From Pleurostoma richardsiae (lineage: Eukaryota > Ascomycota > Sordariomycetes > Calosphaeriales > Pleurostomataceae): 61,241 nucleotides of DNA. A program made the translations under genes and the position numbers. Below are positions 44,566 through 56,067 of this stretch, one piece after another (the stretch's first letter is position 1; each line of letters begins with the position of its first letter). Location: assembly GCA_030052745.1 (NCBI GenBank), contig JANBVO010000082.1, forward strand, positions 1-61,241, written 5' to 3'. The notes under the pieces were generated by a model. It made no database searches and was not told the DNA's origin. It saw only the letters and a program-made list of their open reading frames with translations.

Positions 44566-45451
44566 TCAGCGATCGTGACGGAGGACCGCGTTCGTCATGG
44601 CCATCCCTAATCCCGAAAAGTCGACGTCGAATCGGATTCCACGCTCCAATATTTTTCGCCAGATGTCCTCGGAAAACCTGGCGGCATCTTCGAACGTTTC
44701 TGGTTCCGAGACTCCGAAAGTATGCCCCAAGAGGACTGATGAATTGAAGCGACCAGAGTGCATTCGGTTGATTATTGACCAAATACTCACCTTGCTCGTC
44801 GGTCGTGAGTAGAGTAAACTTGTCTGTGAGGTCGTGATCGTTGGCCAAGGCGAGCAATAACGCGTCCCCCGCCGTTGGGGTCGTCCGCCACCAGTCTGAG
44901 ATAATTGTCTTCCATGCTTGTCGCGGCGCCCTCTTGAGGCGGTCAACACAGAGACGCTGGCACTCCTTCCACTCCGGGTCGAGTTCTGCTAATGCCTCTT
45001 CCAAAGCGCGACATAATTTATGGTCGAGAACATACGCATCATGTTCAGAGCCATGTGCGGGAGTGAACATCTCCGGACTAAGATTGAGCTGCAGGAGGCG
45101 CTGGTGAGAAACTTGGAAATTTTCATAAGAGACGTTACAGTTGATCGCATCGAAGTCGGTCAAAGCTGCAAACTGTTTATTCTCGTAAACCGCAGCAAAC
45201 CACTCCTGCAGCCAATATCTCGACGCAGAACGCCAATCATCAAAAATGTCCGACCATTCCTCTTCTCTCACGAAGCGCCACATAAGGGCATACACGCGCT
45301 TCTGCCAGTTCGGGTCAAGTTCGCCCAAGTTCCTTTTCACGCAATCGTGCAGGTTGTCGTCATAGGCATAGAATATGCCAGGTCTAGGACCGCGCACGGG
45401 GGTGAAGGACTCTTCCTCAAGCCTTATCTGCCAGAGGAATGTATGATGCAT
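44566..45451 (-). CDS. Hypothetical protein, 276 residues, two exons
   Basis: Exon 1 (45451-44791) and exon 2 (44735-44566) are joined over a 55-nt intron with donor GTGAGT and acceptor CATCAG. The splice matters: reading through gives a different, longer tail to 44525, whereas the spliced frame gives VLLGHTFGVSEPETFEDAAR and ends LRHDR. The protein is acidic, helical and Trp-rich (WRFVREEEWSDIFDDWRSA, ALAELDPEWKECQRL), with no signal peptide. Two similar stretches, LGELDPNWQKRVYALMWRF near residue 42 and LAELDPEWKECQRLCVDRL near residue 154, hint at an internal repeat. No family recognised; cytosolic or nuclear location is a guess. Confidence 0.65.
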
Positions 45452-47455
45452 ACTTTGAGTCTAAGCGGCCATTTTGGGTCGGCGTTTATGAGCGTGTTAG
45501 AATACAGGTACCTGCCTGGTGACGCCACGGAATCAGAGGTGCAGATGTTGAGACAAGGGTGACAAGGACGGACTGGTGGTGGTGGGTGCGTGCTATAATG
45601 TCAGAAGACTGTGCAGCACATCGGGCGTACTTGGATGCCGGCCAACGCCCGACCAAGGCGTCTCAAAGACAACTGCAGGGAAATCCAGAGCTTCTTAAGA
45701 TCTTCATCTGTGGAGAAGTGCGGCTGTATATAAGTTTTGATACTGCAGCTTTCGCTTGACCGCTACTTCCGGTTAGCTGTCTTCTGCCGCCTGGCCATAC
45801 TACACATCTGTGCCGGTTGCACGGTCTGCTTCCCTCCAGCCGAGACCGAAGTGGTGCGCTGGCCGGGGATGGGGTCTGCGCAGTCCCTCGTTGATTCTAT
45901 TGACATGTGAGCACCCACGGGGCCCGATCCAATCCTCTCTCCGGTACGTGCGGGATCACAGCGATCGATTGGCCGGTTGCACAAGTCTACAGGGCTTGCG
46001 GACAGTACAGCGTGCTGTGCATAACAGCTCCGGCCAGCTTGTTCGGCGACGAGCTTGCGCGCCACGGTACGATTGGCTACTGAGGGTGGATACGACCACA
46101 CAGTGCTGACGGATGTGCACAGATGTCATCAGGTCAGCCTGGGGTGTCGATAGCGGGGGTCCATCTAGAGCCGCGGGAGGCTGGCTAACAAGCAGGGGTG
46201 CGGCGGTGCGCATCGAGCAAGTGCCCCTGTCCGTTAGCGTCTAGAGTGGACTCGTTAGCTGCATGATGTGCTCTGAGGGGTCTAAGCGGACCGCCAATCG
46301 GACGCCTGCTCTGCCGCGCCGCTAAGCTTATCCGGAGCAGCTTCAGGACATCGTTCAGAAATCTGCGCCGACCGCCCAGTACGGCCGCGGACGTGCCGTG
46401 AGATCCCGAGCCAGGGTCTGCACCGCTCGACCGCCTCATTCTGCGGACGAACCCAGCTCGCCACCGCTGACGCTCGTATCTGTGGCTACCTCGTCATTGC
46501 TCTGCAACCACATGCCAACAGGTACACTGACCGACCCATCTTACCCTTGAGGGCCCAGGGGGGCTCCAGGGCCCTCCACTGCGACCAGGCCCCTGCACTT
46601 GCATCGCTAGCTTGCTCGTCCAAATGCCATAGAGTTACCAGCGCTGCCGCGCAATAATCGGTTTGGCCCCTCTGGCCAGGTGGTGGATGACAATGACACG
46701 TCAGCAGTCGTTCCTACGTAGGAGACAGGGTCGTTTAGAACAGAACCTGCGGGCATCAGTTTGCGTTCTGGACTCCTTGGGAGCTGCACGCTACGTCCCT
46801 GTTGCAGGCTGCCCAGCCTGCAGCCGGCGGGCCGGCCCCATGTGCTATGCCTATGCCAGACGTGACGAGATGAAAGGACCATAAGGTGCTACGCGCCTGT
46901 GGTCAGAGCTGCAGTGGGCGGGTTGAAGGGCAAGCCTGGGAGCGGCGAGACGCGCCAGCTGCTCAGGTCCGCCGCCATGACGGTCCTTGATCGCAGCACG
47001 CAGACAGCTCCCGACCATGAAGGTCGACAGCAATGCGTTGACCGGCCACTACATCGTGCTCCAGGACGAGATACCCATGGCAAGTTAATCCTGTGCATCC
47101 CTCCCAGGCTAGTTTTATGAGGCGACCAGGCATCGGCGAGATTGCGCGAGGCTGGCGGCTGTCCGCGGGAGCGCCAATGGTTCGCCTACGCAGGGGCTTT
47201 TTCTCGGGGCGCACTTGTTAGGCCCAACCTACAAATCCGTCTCTCCTCCGCCTCCTCCGCTAGAAAGGACGCGGCGATCCCCTTCGAAGTCTTTCGCTCA
47301 GACACCCACGCATCTTTCTCTTCTCTACCTACAGACGCAGTCTCTCGACTTTCGTGGGCACGGATATTTCACGGCAGATTCCGGGCGACTGGTGCGTCGA
47401 ACGGTTTCGATTCAGAGTCTCATCCAAGAGCTGTGGGTTACGATTCCGAGCATCA
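45452..47455. other. GC-rich spacer with chance frames
   Basis: 2 kb. Upstream of both the hypothetical gene (minus) and the C2H2 gene (plus), so promoters lie here. A TATA-like TATATAAG sits near 45727. Nothing else recognised. Confidence 0.45.
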
Positions 47456-49113
47456 ATGTCTCCACGACACTGGCGACACGACGATGCAAGCGCAGCTAGT
47501 TTATACACACCATGGAGAGGAACATCCTGTCCAAGTATGGCTCGAGTCTCCATTCTTTCCAGGTTCTCGCCTCAGGTCCAACTCTAATTACTTGGTCATC
47601 TAGATATCCAACCCGTCTTGCCCCCTCCCTCCGAGCAACGCCCTAGCCCTATGGAGACTCTGGCAATTCTTCCAATTCATCGAGATCCTCTGCCTTTCCC
47701 CGACATGAATGATGGCGAGTTCACCGTCGTTTCCGCGGATGACCCTTTCTGCTCGACCGAGCTCGATGACTGGGGCTGCGTGTCAAGGTGGGACTCAGGT
47801 GCCGCACCTTGGGTCCCAGTTCAAGGCATAACTGCCTCCATACATTACACTGAGGTTGCCGGAAGTAGGTTACGGCCGGTAGCGCCAACCTCAAATGAAT
47901 GGTATCCCTTCCCACAGTCCCAGGGAAGCGCCCCGTGGTCTGCTCCGCTTCTATCAGACTCGGGGTATAGCACACAGACGAGAGCAAGCGTGAGTTCCCT
48001 GAACGGCGACGATAGCCTTCCACACCACCAACCCGGTCTGCCCCGCGACGGACCTCCTCGGCTAGGAAAATCAAACTCTGCTATATCCTCTGCAAACACA
48101 ATAGGTGATATTCCGCAGGAGGACTCCGCAAACTCTCCCAACAAATCCGCCAGGCAATCATCGGACTCATCCTCAGCAATCGCGTCCTCGAGCGACATGT
48201 CCTCAGTAAACCCAGCCCCAGAGAACCAATCCTTACAGAATGATCGTGCTGGTTTGAATTTGATAGAAGACAAAGAAGACCAGGGACCCATACAATCTCC
48301 GCTGCATTTGGATGGGGCACGAGAAGCTGATGCTCAGGGTGGGACCAAAAACGACAGCATTATAACAATAGGAACACCTAAAGGATTGCCGTCGACTCTA
48401 AGAATAATTCTCAATGAACTCGATGAGAAAGGTGAACTCAAGGAGCTGCTTGAGGAGTTTGGTTACCAGAAAGCCAAAGGCGCAGGTGCACAAGCCAAGA
48501 GGGTGCCTTCGATACGAAGCCCGAATTACTGTTCCAAGTGTCAGAAGAGTTTCTCTACGCCGGACGAGCTGACGTGAGTTGTCCCTATCTTCTACCGGCA
48601 GGGTCTGCTGTTAATGTCTGGGCTAGAAACCACCACATGGAGCAGCATAAGGTGCTTTATTGGTGTACTTTCCCTCCCTGCAATAAAGACTTCAGCGCCA
48701 GGAAACACTGGGCGCGGCATGAGAGTACCACGCATTTGAAGCTGAAGACGTGGGCATGTATGGCACGTCGTATCGACGGCGAGCTCTGTGATAAAAAATT
48801 CCATCGTCACGACAGCTTCAAGCAACACTTAAAGAATGTCCATAAAGTCACGGCTCCCGAGTCCGTAGAAAAACTGACAAGCTGGAGCAGTCATCAACCG
48901 AGCGATAAGTTCTGGTGCGGCTTTTGTGCAAAGCAGCTTACCGTCCCAATAGACAGGTGGGCCCACATTGAGGTGCACTTCCTCAAAGACAAGAGGGACA
49001 TGTCCCAGTGGAAGAATCCTGAGTTTGATGGAAGCAGCCCGACTCCCGGAAAGAGGGAGCGAGACGACCTGGACTGTGCAAGCGGACCATCCAAGCGAAA
49101 TAGAGTTGATTAA
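47456..49113 (+). CDS. C2H2 zinc-finger protein, 511 residues
   Basis: Three exons, 47456-47534, 47604-48573 and 48627-49113, in exact frame. Intron 1 is 69 nt (GTATGG, CATCTAG) and intron 2 is 53 nt (GTGAGT, GCTAG). Intron 2 splits the first finger: CSKCQKSFSTPDELT joins NHHMEQH. Further finger-like units follow: CTFPPCNKDFSARKHWARH..H, a long-loop CMARRIDGELCDKKF..H..H, and CGFCAKQL...H..H. The first 300 residues are polar and Ser/Pro-rich with no domain, as in many fungal regulators. A helical segment, STLRIILNELDEKGELKELL, precedes the fingers. The C-terminus has a basic KRERDD..SKRNR patch, a likely nuclear signal. The start at 47456 rests on the first intron; an unspliced start at 47651 is the alternative. 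Confidence 0.75.
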
Positions 49114-49736
49114 GACGGTGAGGCATGGTGCCGCGTGAGTCTGTTCCGGCTCTGTCTTCCCGACCACGCTCACTAACTAGCAGACCGCAGTATCAGTGCC
49201 GATCTGTGGACGTCGTGTTGACGAGAGAATGCGCGAATTTGCGTGCTCCCATCACAACAGTGCGAGCGTTTCGGATGAATAGCCTTGCGCCGGACGACAG
49301 ACATCTCGGTCACGATCTCATAGGAGACTCAAGGCCGCACGCCGGAACTATACACTAGTCTGTGAAAAGCTTAAGCATGTATTTAATAAGCTTCTAATCG
49401 CCCAGATGTTACATTGTGTTCGGCCACGGCGGGCGGTACGGCAGACCACCTCGGTTGGTGCCAGAAACTCAGCATGCGGGTCCGCGTCCGGCGATTCCTT
49501 GTCGTGGCTGTCGTGCCATACGGAGACCAGGCGAAGCGCGGCATCATACTGAGAAGGGGAGGGGGGCTTGGGGGGGGGGGGGGGGGGGGGGGCGGCGTTG
49601 GGTCCTCGATCGTTTCAGTCATCTTGTTCCTCCCCTAAGCCCTCACCTTTGCTGCATGCTTCGACATACACTTATGTAGAATTGTGGTAGCAATGTGAGG
49701 CGTGTAAGTGATACATATTCTCCGTTCTATTATGCA
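49114..49736. other. Spacer containing a 23-G tract
   Basis: About 620 bp between convergent gene ends. It contains the homopolymer at 49570-49592. No gene recognised; frames across the G tract are artefacts of composition. Confidence 0.5.
49570..49592 (+). repeat. Run of 23 G, in a longer G-rich block
   Basis: An uninterrupted run of 23 G follows GAGGGGGGCTT. The block from about 49551 is almost pure G with few interruptions and could form a G-quadruplex. Long homopolymers are also error-prone in sequencing, so the exact length is uncertain. Confidence 0.85.
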
Positions 49737-51144
49737 TTATGTTACAGCGACTGACATCTTGTAGATCTGTCCCTTCTCGCCCGCGGCCTCACCGCCCCCC
49801 CTTAGGCAGACATCCGCGCGAGCGACCCCAACGTCATCTTCACGGACCTTGTGAGAGGCTAGTTCAGTGTCATTCTGGGTCCTGCGAGCCTTCAAGTACT
49901 CTGCTGATAGGCCCGTATCATCCTCTGACTTGAACGCCAGTTCGGAATCTTTGGCGTTCATGTCCTCGTCCACCTCGAGTTCCCCGCTGGTGCTGATTCC
50001 GGTGGGCGACGCTGGGCCGCCGTTCTCCTCGGTCTTGCGACTCATACCTTCCTTGTATGCAGAGACTGGGCGTCTGTGGCTCCTCAATGGTCGCCTCGGC
50101 CGCCGCCGGGTCCGCAAGGATACGCTGCATCTCCTTGTCTGCCAGGCCCTTGGTCTCCGTTAGCTGCTGCTTGATGTTGTCCACCTCCTCGGTGCAGTCG
50201 CCGTCCCGGAGGAACTGATGCGCCGCGTGTTCACACATCGACTGTACGCCATCCAGGCCCTTGTCTAGCTCATCGTACACATCTGGTGGCTGGTCCACCA
50301 TGCCCGCACCCACACGAAACACCGGCCTCATGCGTCGCGTACTAACGTACTGCAGGGTCGGCAGCTCCTCTGAGTCGTGGGCCTCGCCACCTTTCTTCAA
50401 AGCCACCTCGAGCGGCTTGTCTGCCTGGAGCGTCTTGGTTGACCCACTATCCGCTTCTTCCTCGTCAGTCTCGTCCGGAATCTCCAGCTCTGCCATACGC
50501 TTGATTTGCGCTACCTTCGCGGCCATCTTGGCTTTGCGCATGAGACTCCGCGACGCCGATACGAACTTGACAAGCTCCTCAAAGAATCTCTGCACGTAGC
50601 TGTCATAGTATACGATGATCGTGCTGCATGAACAGCGCTTGGTTGCGGCACCCTCGGCAGATACGACGGATTCGGTACGCTGTCGCTTGCGGAGAGCTGC
50701 ACGGGCCCTTGATTGCGCAAGTTCCATGACTGCATTTGTCTGACGTTGGGGCGCGGAGGGTGTCTGCGAGTTGCGATGGCTGACGGGGCTTGAGAGACGG
50801 TTCTGTTCTCGGGTAACCTCCCTGGCGGGCTTCTCGAGCGGCGATTGTGGCGCGCGAGAGGCATCCCTCGACGGCGGCGACAACCGAGAGTGAGCTTCGG
50901 GTTCGTCCTTGGGTTTCGGCGACTCGGTCGAGCTGCGGCTCCTAAGCGATCTTCCTGGGGACGAAGAGGACTGGGAATCGGCTAGCTGGGCAAGCTCGAT
51001 CTGGCGCTGCTCAATCTGGCCATTAAGCTCGTCCAGACGTTTGACCCAGCCCGGGCAGTTCGTGACCAAGTTTTTGAGCGCGTCCATCGCCGGTCCCTCC
51101 TCGTCCGTCGTAGGAGCGTGACGGGAGACGCTCTCCGATGACAT
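49737..51144 (-). CDS. Conserved coiled-coil protein, one apparent frameshift
   Basis: From ATG 51144 one frame runs 350 codons. It includes an N-terminal helix (DALKNLVTNCPGWVKRLDEL), a Ser/Pro/Arg-rich linker, the highly conserved STIIVYYDSYVQRFFEELVK then KAKMAAKVAQIKRMAELE, and YDELDKGLDGVQSMCEHAAH with FLRDGDCTEEVDNIK. I recall this order from uncharacterised Sordariomycete proteins. At about 50065-50072 the coding-like reading moves one frame: EEPQTP should continue as VSAYKEGMSRKTEENGG. The shifted frame then runs on to 49737 with acidic, helical sequence. Removing one base in ACGCCCAGTC restores it, and no intron fits. Either a recent frameshift that changes the last third, or a single-base error. 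Function unknown; probably nuclear or scaffolding. Confidence 0.7.
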
Positions 51145-51858
51145 TCTGCGGCAACAGGCGACTAAAGCACCGACAGAATGAGATAAAACGTCAGCGTGAC
51201 AGTACCGTCACACGCCGGTCGAATCTTCCAGTTTATGTTGCTAACACGAAAGCAAGCGTAGGCAAGAGACGAGCGACGAACAGGTGGGTTTAAATATCGT
51301 AAGCAGCTGGCGCAGGCAGGGGGCAGCAGGGCGGCGTTCCCAGTGGACACCTGCGCCTTCCAGGCTCATCGTGGCTTCGGTGTCCTGGCGCTCGATGGGC
51401 CTATCGGAGCCGTCTCTGCAGGGTTGTATGAGGAGCAAATGTGCCGAGCACAGCCATGATTGCTTGTTTGGTCTGGATCGGAGACAATCGCACAGATGCC
51501 TGACCCGACGACTGCTGCCGCGCACGTAGAGAGGTAAGAGCTGTTGGTTTATTGAGCTTAGAGGGCGAGACGCCACAGAAGTCAGCACCGACCTGTGCAC
51601 AGAAGCCTGTACCTCGATCGCCAGCCTGGATAGCGTGCACTGTAACGGTACCTGGTTGGGGCGTTTCGGCGATTACGAGCAGGGCAGGCGGGACGACGTG
51701 GCACTGTGCTTATGATTAGTGGCGCGGATGGTGGATCTGGTCGTCTTCGCACCTTTCCCAAAGAGGTATACACGCTCTGGCCCTAAAATTCTGGACTCAT
51801 GTGTGGGCGTGAGGACGTTCTTTGTCCCAGTACCGCCTGAGGGTCACCAGAGGTCAGT
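51145..51858. promoter_or_regulatory. Divergent promoter region
   Basis: 714 bp between two genes transcribed outward. No other gene recognised; short frames here have no domain. Confidence 0.45.
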
Positions 51859-52865
51859 ATGGACCAAACGGGTCTCAAAGTTATCTTCTACGACCCAAAT
51901 AGGGCTGCTCCCTCCCGCGAGGAATACTGGGAGTATATTGTCAATCGCATCTTCCACGGCCTCAGTCGAGACCGCGGGACCTTGAGTGCTCCGTTCCTGC
52001 GCTCTTTGTCGTGGCTCGAGAGTGAAGAGCCTATCGAAAGTGCTGCGCGGCTGGCGCGAAGCATCTCCTCTGACAAGGGAGAGGTTCGCGCGTTCAAGGA
52101 ACTGCTCCTGTACACACTGTGCGCGACCCTACAAAGGCGTGGGCTGAATTCCAGGGGAGACAAAAACTGGGTACTGAGGATTGTCGCGGGAGATGTAGGG
52201 AACAAGACACTAGGCGCATTTACGAGGGGCGCGGTGTTCGCAAACGAGGTCATATTCGAATGGGCGGCGCGCAGCGGGCACCAAGATGGCATCGCGCTCG
52301 CCACATCAGCAATATATACAGGTGCGTCGGACTGCGTATGGACACCGGGTCATTCGTTAACCTTCACCAAGGCGGCCTGACGATTCCTCAATGGGCGGTC
52401 CTAGCCGATCACAAAAAAGACGCTAAGGAACGAATCGTATCCTCCTCCCTGCCCTCGAACTCCCTGGGCGAATCACCTCTGCTGATCCCCTGCCTGATCG
52501 AGGCGATGACAGGCGGCAGGGTTATGTGCGGCACCCCGAGCTTCCTTGGATTCGTCTCCGTCAGCTGACTTTTCTGCAGGTCGGCAGACGTCTGCCAGTT
52601 TCTTGATTTAGAGCCGTCCCTCCTCCCAGACCCAGGCCCCGTCGTGCAGGCTTATCGTGCTGTCGTGCGGCCGTCGGGGGTCGTATCTGACCCAGCCAGG
52701 CCGCTGCAAGAAGCTGGGCGAGAGCCTAATTTGTTTCCGGGTGGCTGGAAGTTGCTTATCGACCCACTGCACAGGTGGTGGATGAGCCTGCATGACGGCG
52801 CCATCCTACTCGCCTCAATACGTCCCGGACAAGCAGAAGACGAGACAGACGAGCGGATTGGTTAG
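51859..52865 (+). CDS. Hypothetical protein, 300 residues, three exons
   Basis: Exons 51859-52321, 52372-52525 and 52580-52865. Intron 1 is 50 nt (GTGCGT, CGTTAACC branch, CCAAG) and intron 2 is 54 nt (GTGCGG, GCTGAC branch, TTTTCTGCAG). Together they keep one frame to a TAG at 52865. The protein starts MDQTGLKVIFYDPNRAAPSR and contains LLYTLCATLQRRGLNSRGDK, IVAGDVGNKTLGAF and GGLTIPQWAVLADHKKDA. The last exon reads GGWKLLIDPLHRWWMSLHDG and AILLASIRP. Alternating helix and short hydrophobic strands suggest a globular cytosolic protein. If intron 2 is retained, the protein stops at 52568. No family recognised. Its last 51 bp overlap the convergent next gene. Confidence 0.6.
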
Positions 52866-53396
52866 CAGTGTGCCACCCGGCCCGCCCACCCAAATCTTGG
52901 AGCTGGCACGCGTCAGGATCGACTTTCCCTTTTGCAGATCGATCTTCTGGCCCAAGACGGCCGCCTCAGCGTCATCCGGAATAGACAGCGGTATGAGCAA
53001 TAAACAGTCTGATTCAACCCGTGCATATTCGTCCATCATGTACCAGCGATCCCCAGGGAAACGGAGGATGAAGGCGTCGAGGGAAATCGCCGAGATCCCG
53101 GGCTTTAGTTTCCCCGCTTCGGTGAGGATCTACAGAGCAAGTCAGCAGCTGCTTGTATATCTGAGGGCAGTCAAACCGACAGCGGACTTGTAATTGTTAA
53201 CGAGGGTGCGTCGGATCTGTGCAATCTGGCTAAGGCTGTCACTCGTCAAGATCATCTTGGAGCATTGTGCCTCGTCTGGACCGGGCTCCCAGCCAACAAA
53301 GGATGCCGGAGGACGAAGTGGGCCCGAGAGCTCTTCCACGAGAGCCTGCAGCTCTGGACCCATCTCAAGGTACCCGACGTCAGGTTTCGTCGACAT
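52815..53396 (-). CDS. Hypothetical protein, 176 residues, two exons
   Basis: Exon 1 (53396-53181) starts MSTKPDVGYLEMGPELQALV and has SKMILTSDSLSQIAQIRRTL. Exon 2 (53129-52815) reads ILTEAGKLKPGISAISLDAF, RFPGDRWYMMDEYARVESDC and LLLIPLSIPDD. The 51-nt intron has a weak GTCGGT donor but a good TGCTGAC branch and CTGTAG acceptor. The pattern of short beta-like strands resembles a small globular domain; I know no family. The ATG at 53396 is preferred over one 36 codons upstream (53504), whose peptide looks non-coding. It converges on, and overlaps by 51 bp, the 300-residue gene. Confidence 0.55.
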
Positions 53397-55053
53397 GATG
53401 CACCTCGTTAATGCCGTAACTCGGAGAGGCGAGACGTGGCTGAGGCATTTAGGCCAAATGCGGAGAACGCAACATTGGTCTCTGACCCCTCCATAATCAT
53501 GCATCTCCAGCCAATAGCAAGCTTTTTCAGGTGGGGCGGGAGCGCGAACCTAGACGCTGCCAACATTTCCTCAACTCAACCAAAGGCTACAGTCATGCCT
53601 CAATCCAGAGGCACCGCATCGAGGCCCAAATGGCACCCTACTGTACGTCCGATGGAGTTGTGTCGCGAGCTACACTGGATATCTCAGACAAGGTTGGGGA
53701 AGCCAGAACTGGACCGGCCCAATACTAGTCCGCGTCCGCGATGTTATTCGTCCGGTGGCAATCTGGGTGGAGCCTGTTTCTGTAATTCATGTAGTCCGCT
53801 GCCGGAAATCGAGGAATGCACTCTCCGCGGTAGGTGAACTATCACATTTGATTGATGACATTGGCATGGATAGAGGACCATTTGTGAATGTCACGGCGAC
53901 TGACAAGAGATCGACCCCTCTTGAATTCACCTCTGAAGGCCCAAAGAGGAAGCTTTCTCCCTGTCCACTTCCCCTTCAATGGACTGTTCGCGAAAGAGGG
54001 CCACAAACTCATCCTCGATTGACAAGGTGAAGTTTCCAAACTGAATATCTACATGCTATTGTGACACCTTAGGCCATCAGCCAAATCCTTGCAGCGGCCT
54101 CCTGTTCGGGCGCCAGCGAAGTCAGAAGAATCATTGATACTCTAGCCCACTGCTGAGGGAGACAGAGGACTGATAGCGCATTCTATGCAGGCTGGGGTTT
54201 TTGGGCGTCCTATCTGCAGTCTCATTGTCACAGTCAAGCCTTCAACAACGCATAACCCTCACCCGCTGCAAAGCGCGATGACGTGGGCTTGTCCAGCATA
54301 AACGGCAACCTTTGCTTGAGATTGATAACCTTTGGCGAGTCACTTACTCAAGTCGTAATTATGTGGTTCACGATTCATCAATGAGGATGTGATAAGCAAA
54401 TTGGCACACGCCGCTAGGTGCTACTGCAGGGACGGGCTACTGTCCGCGCGGCACTGGGTCTCAGGCACGTTGTAGGCTCATGGGGCGCTCTCTTCCGGCC
54501 GCTTTGCCTCACTGTGTCCCCCGCCTCGTCCCAGGAGCACGCATTACGCAAAACTGCAGGCGCAAATGCTACCACCGACCACGTACAGCACTACAGTAGC
54601 CATAACCTCACCCACGAAGTTTCCCCACTAGAGTCTATTTCCCCGAGACATGCACAACAGTATACCCGACGCCTTCCTCACCGCTTTGCTTCCAATTTTA
54701 GTTGCAACTTTTGATCTGCGCTCCGTAGTTTCTCTCGAGTAGCTGGCTCACCTTTCCTGTGCGTGTGTTTGGATTTGATATTATCACAAATGCCAACTGC
54801 GCGGGCGACACATGAACATGACAGGCTGACAGCTCTTTTTCTATTGTGGGATATTCGTAGTTGGCAAAGGTTCAGCCCAACCGATGGACACTTGGGGCGA
54901 GCGCTGTCCAAAACTGGCGTCAGCGCCCCAGTGTGTGGCTTGTCTACATGAGATGGTTAATACCTCTGGACATTCCCTCTGGTTGGCGGAGATGCTCTAG
55001 ACTGCTTCACCATCATGAGGTGGTCCATGTTTCGATGGCAGGGAGATGGTGCT
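53397..55053. other. Spacer, nothing recognised
   Basis: 1.66 kb. Frames near 53436-54030 lack domain or splice support. The region 54030-54420 is AT-richer. Confidence 0.45.
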
Positions 55054-56067
55054 TCAGTTCAAGACCGAGCTTAGATTGCTGGACGTAGGCTGCGCGTACA
55101 TGGCGCTGGGCGGTGTGCGTGCTACAGCTGTCGACTGGGGCCGGTGCATATCCACTGGCGAATGGCGCCTGAAGTCTCGCGGCCTCGTGGCTTTGTGCAT
55201 TGGCCTTGCTGTCTCTGAAGGAGAGGCGTGCTGCAGGGTAGGTCTGGGATTACGAGTTCCAAAAGACATCTCCATCCCATCGTTCTTTGTGTCCAGCAGC
55301 GCCGATATAGAAATGTTCTTTGGTGGACTTTCATCCGGACCCTCGGGGAGATTACCGCTGCCGGCTCTGTCGCTGAACTCCCCTTGCCGAGGCCCCTTAA
55401 TATCCTTGCCCTTCTCACACAGCTGTTTGAGACTCAGGAACACTCCTAATAATTCCTGTCCGATCGTCTCGGTCTCATAGTCACCCCGCACCTTCTCAAT
55501 CAATTGTCCCGCGAGGCTCTCACCCGAGCAGATTTTCTGAAGTAGGTTGTCCCGCTGATTTGTCTTCCGCTTTGCCCGGAAACGAGCACACGCTCCTGCC
55601 TGCCGAGATCTCTTCTTGCTAGCGTTCTTCGAACCGCTGTGGATGTCTACCATCACCAACTGTGAGGCGCTAGCCCGGTCTTCCCAATACATATATAGCT
55701 TAGGCGGAGCTTTCCTGGCTTCTTCGGGTGTATTGCTCATGTAGATGGGCTCTTGGCTCTGTGGAGGCCACGGATTTTCTTGACAGACTGAGTCGTCTGA
55801 GGGCCGTTGTGGGATCATCTGTAACGCCGTATCTGGATGTTCAGCTCCTGTCGGACTGAGAATTCGGCCTTCAGTTGAGGGTCGAACCTCGACGCTCACC
55901 TGCGGATGAGAACTATCGGGAAGGAAAGAATGGCTTAATGGGGGATATGGGTGTGCCGCAAGCGCAGGTGCTGACGCATCCCCTTGGTTGAACTCAGAAG
56001 CGTGGACATGACATTGAAACGCCATATTCCACAGCTTTAGGTACATCGAGACATGTCGGCCAGACAA
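55054..56067 (-). CDS. bZIP-like transcription factor with altered basic region
   Basis: A single exon of 337 residues. Residues about 148-170 (KNASKKRSRQAGACARFRAK plus RKTN) match the fungal bZIP basic region RxRNxAASARFRxRRK, where Asn and Arg of the N-x7-R signature contact DNA bases. Here the Asn position is Gln156, while Arg164 is kept. The following helix (NLLQKICSGESLAGQLIEKV) is short and a poor leucine zipper. The N-terminal 110 residues are Pro/Ser-rich and could be an activation region. The C-terminus is low-complexity. Start: ATG 56067, or the internal M15. It is likely nuclear; DNA specificity cannot be predicted. Alternative: a basic helical protein that only resembles bZIP. 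Confidence 0.6.
   Translation of the reverse strand: MSGRHVSMYLKLWNMAFQCHVHASEFNQGDASAPALAAHPYPPLSHSFLPDSSHPQVSVEVRPSTEGRILSPTGAEHPDTALQMIPQRPSDDSVCQENPWPPQSQEPIYMSNTPEEARKAPPKLYMYWEDRASASQLVMVDIHSGSKNASKKRSRQAGACARFRAKRKTNQRDNLLQKICSGESLAGQLIEKVRGDYETETIGQELLGVFLSLKQLCEKGKDIKGPRQGEFSDRAGSGNLPEGPDESPPKNISISALLDTKNDGMEMSFGTRNPRPTLQHASPSETARPMHKATRPRDFRRHSPVDMHRPQSTAVARTPPSAMYAQPTSSNLSSVLN

Noticed and set aside
49383-49679. Glycine- or proline-rich frames across the G tract
   Set aside because: They are produced by the homopolymer and its complement, with no other coding evidence.
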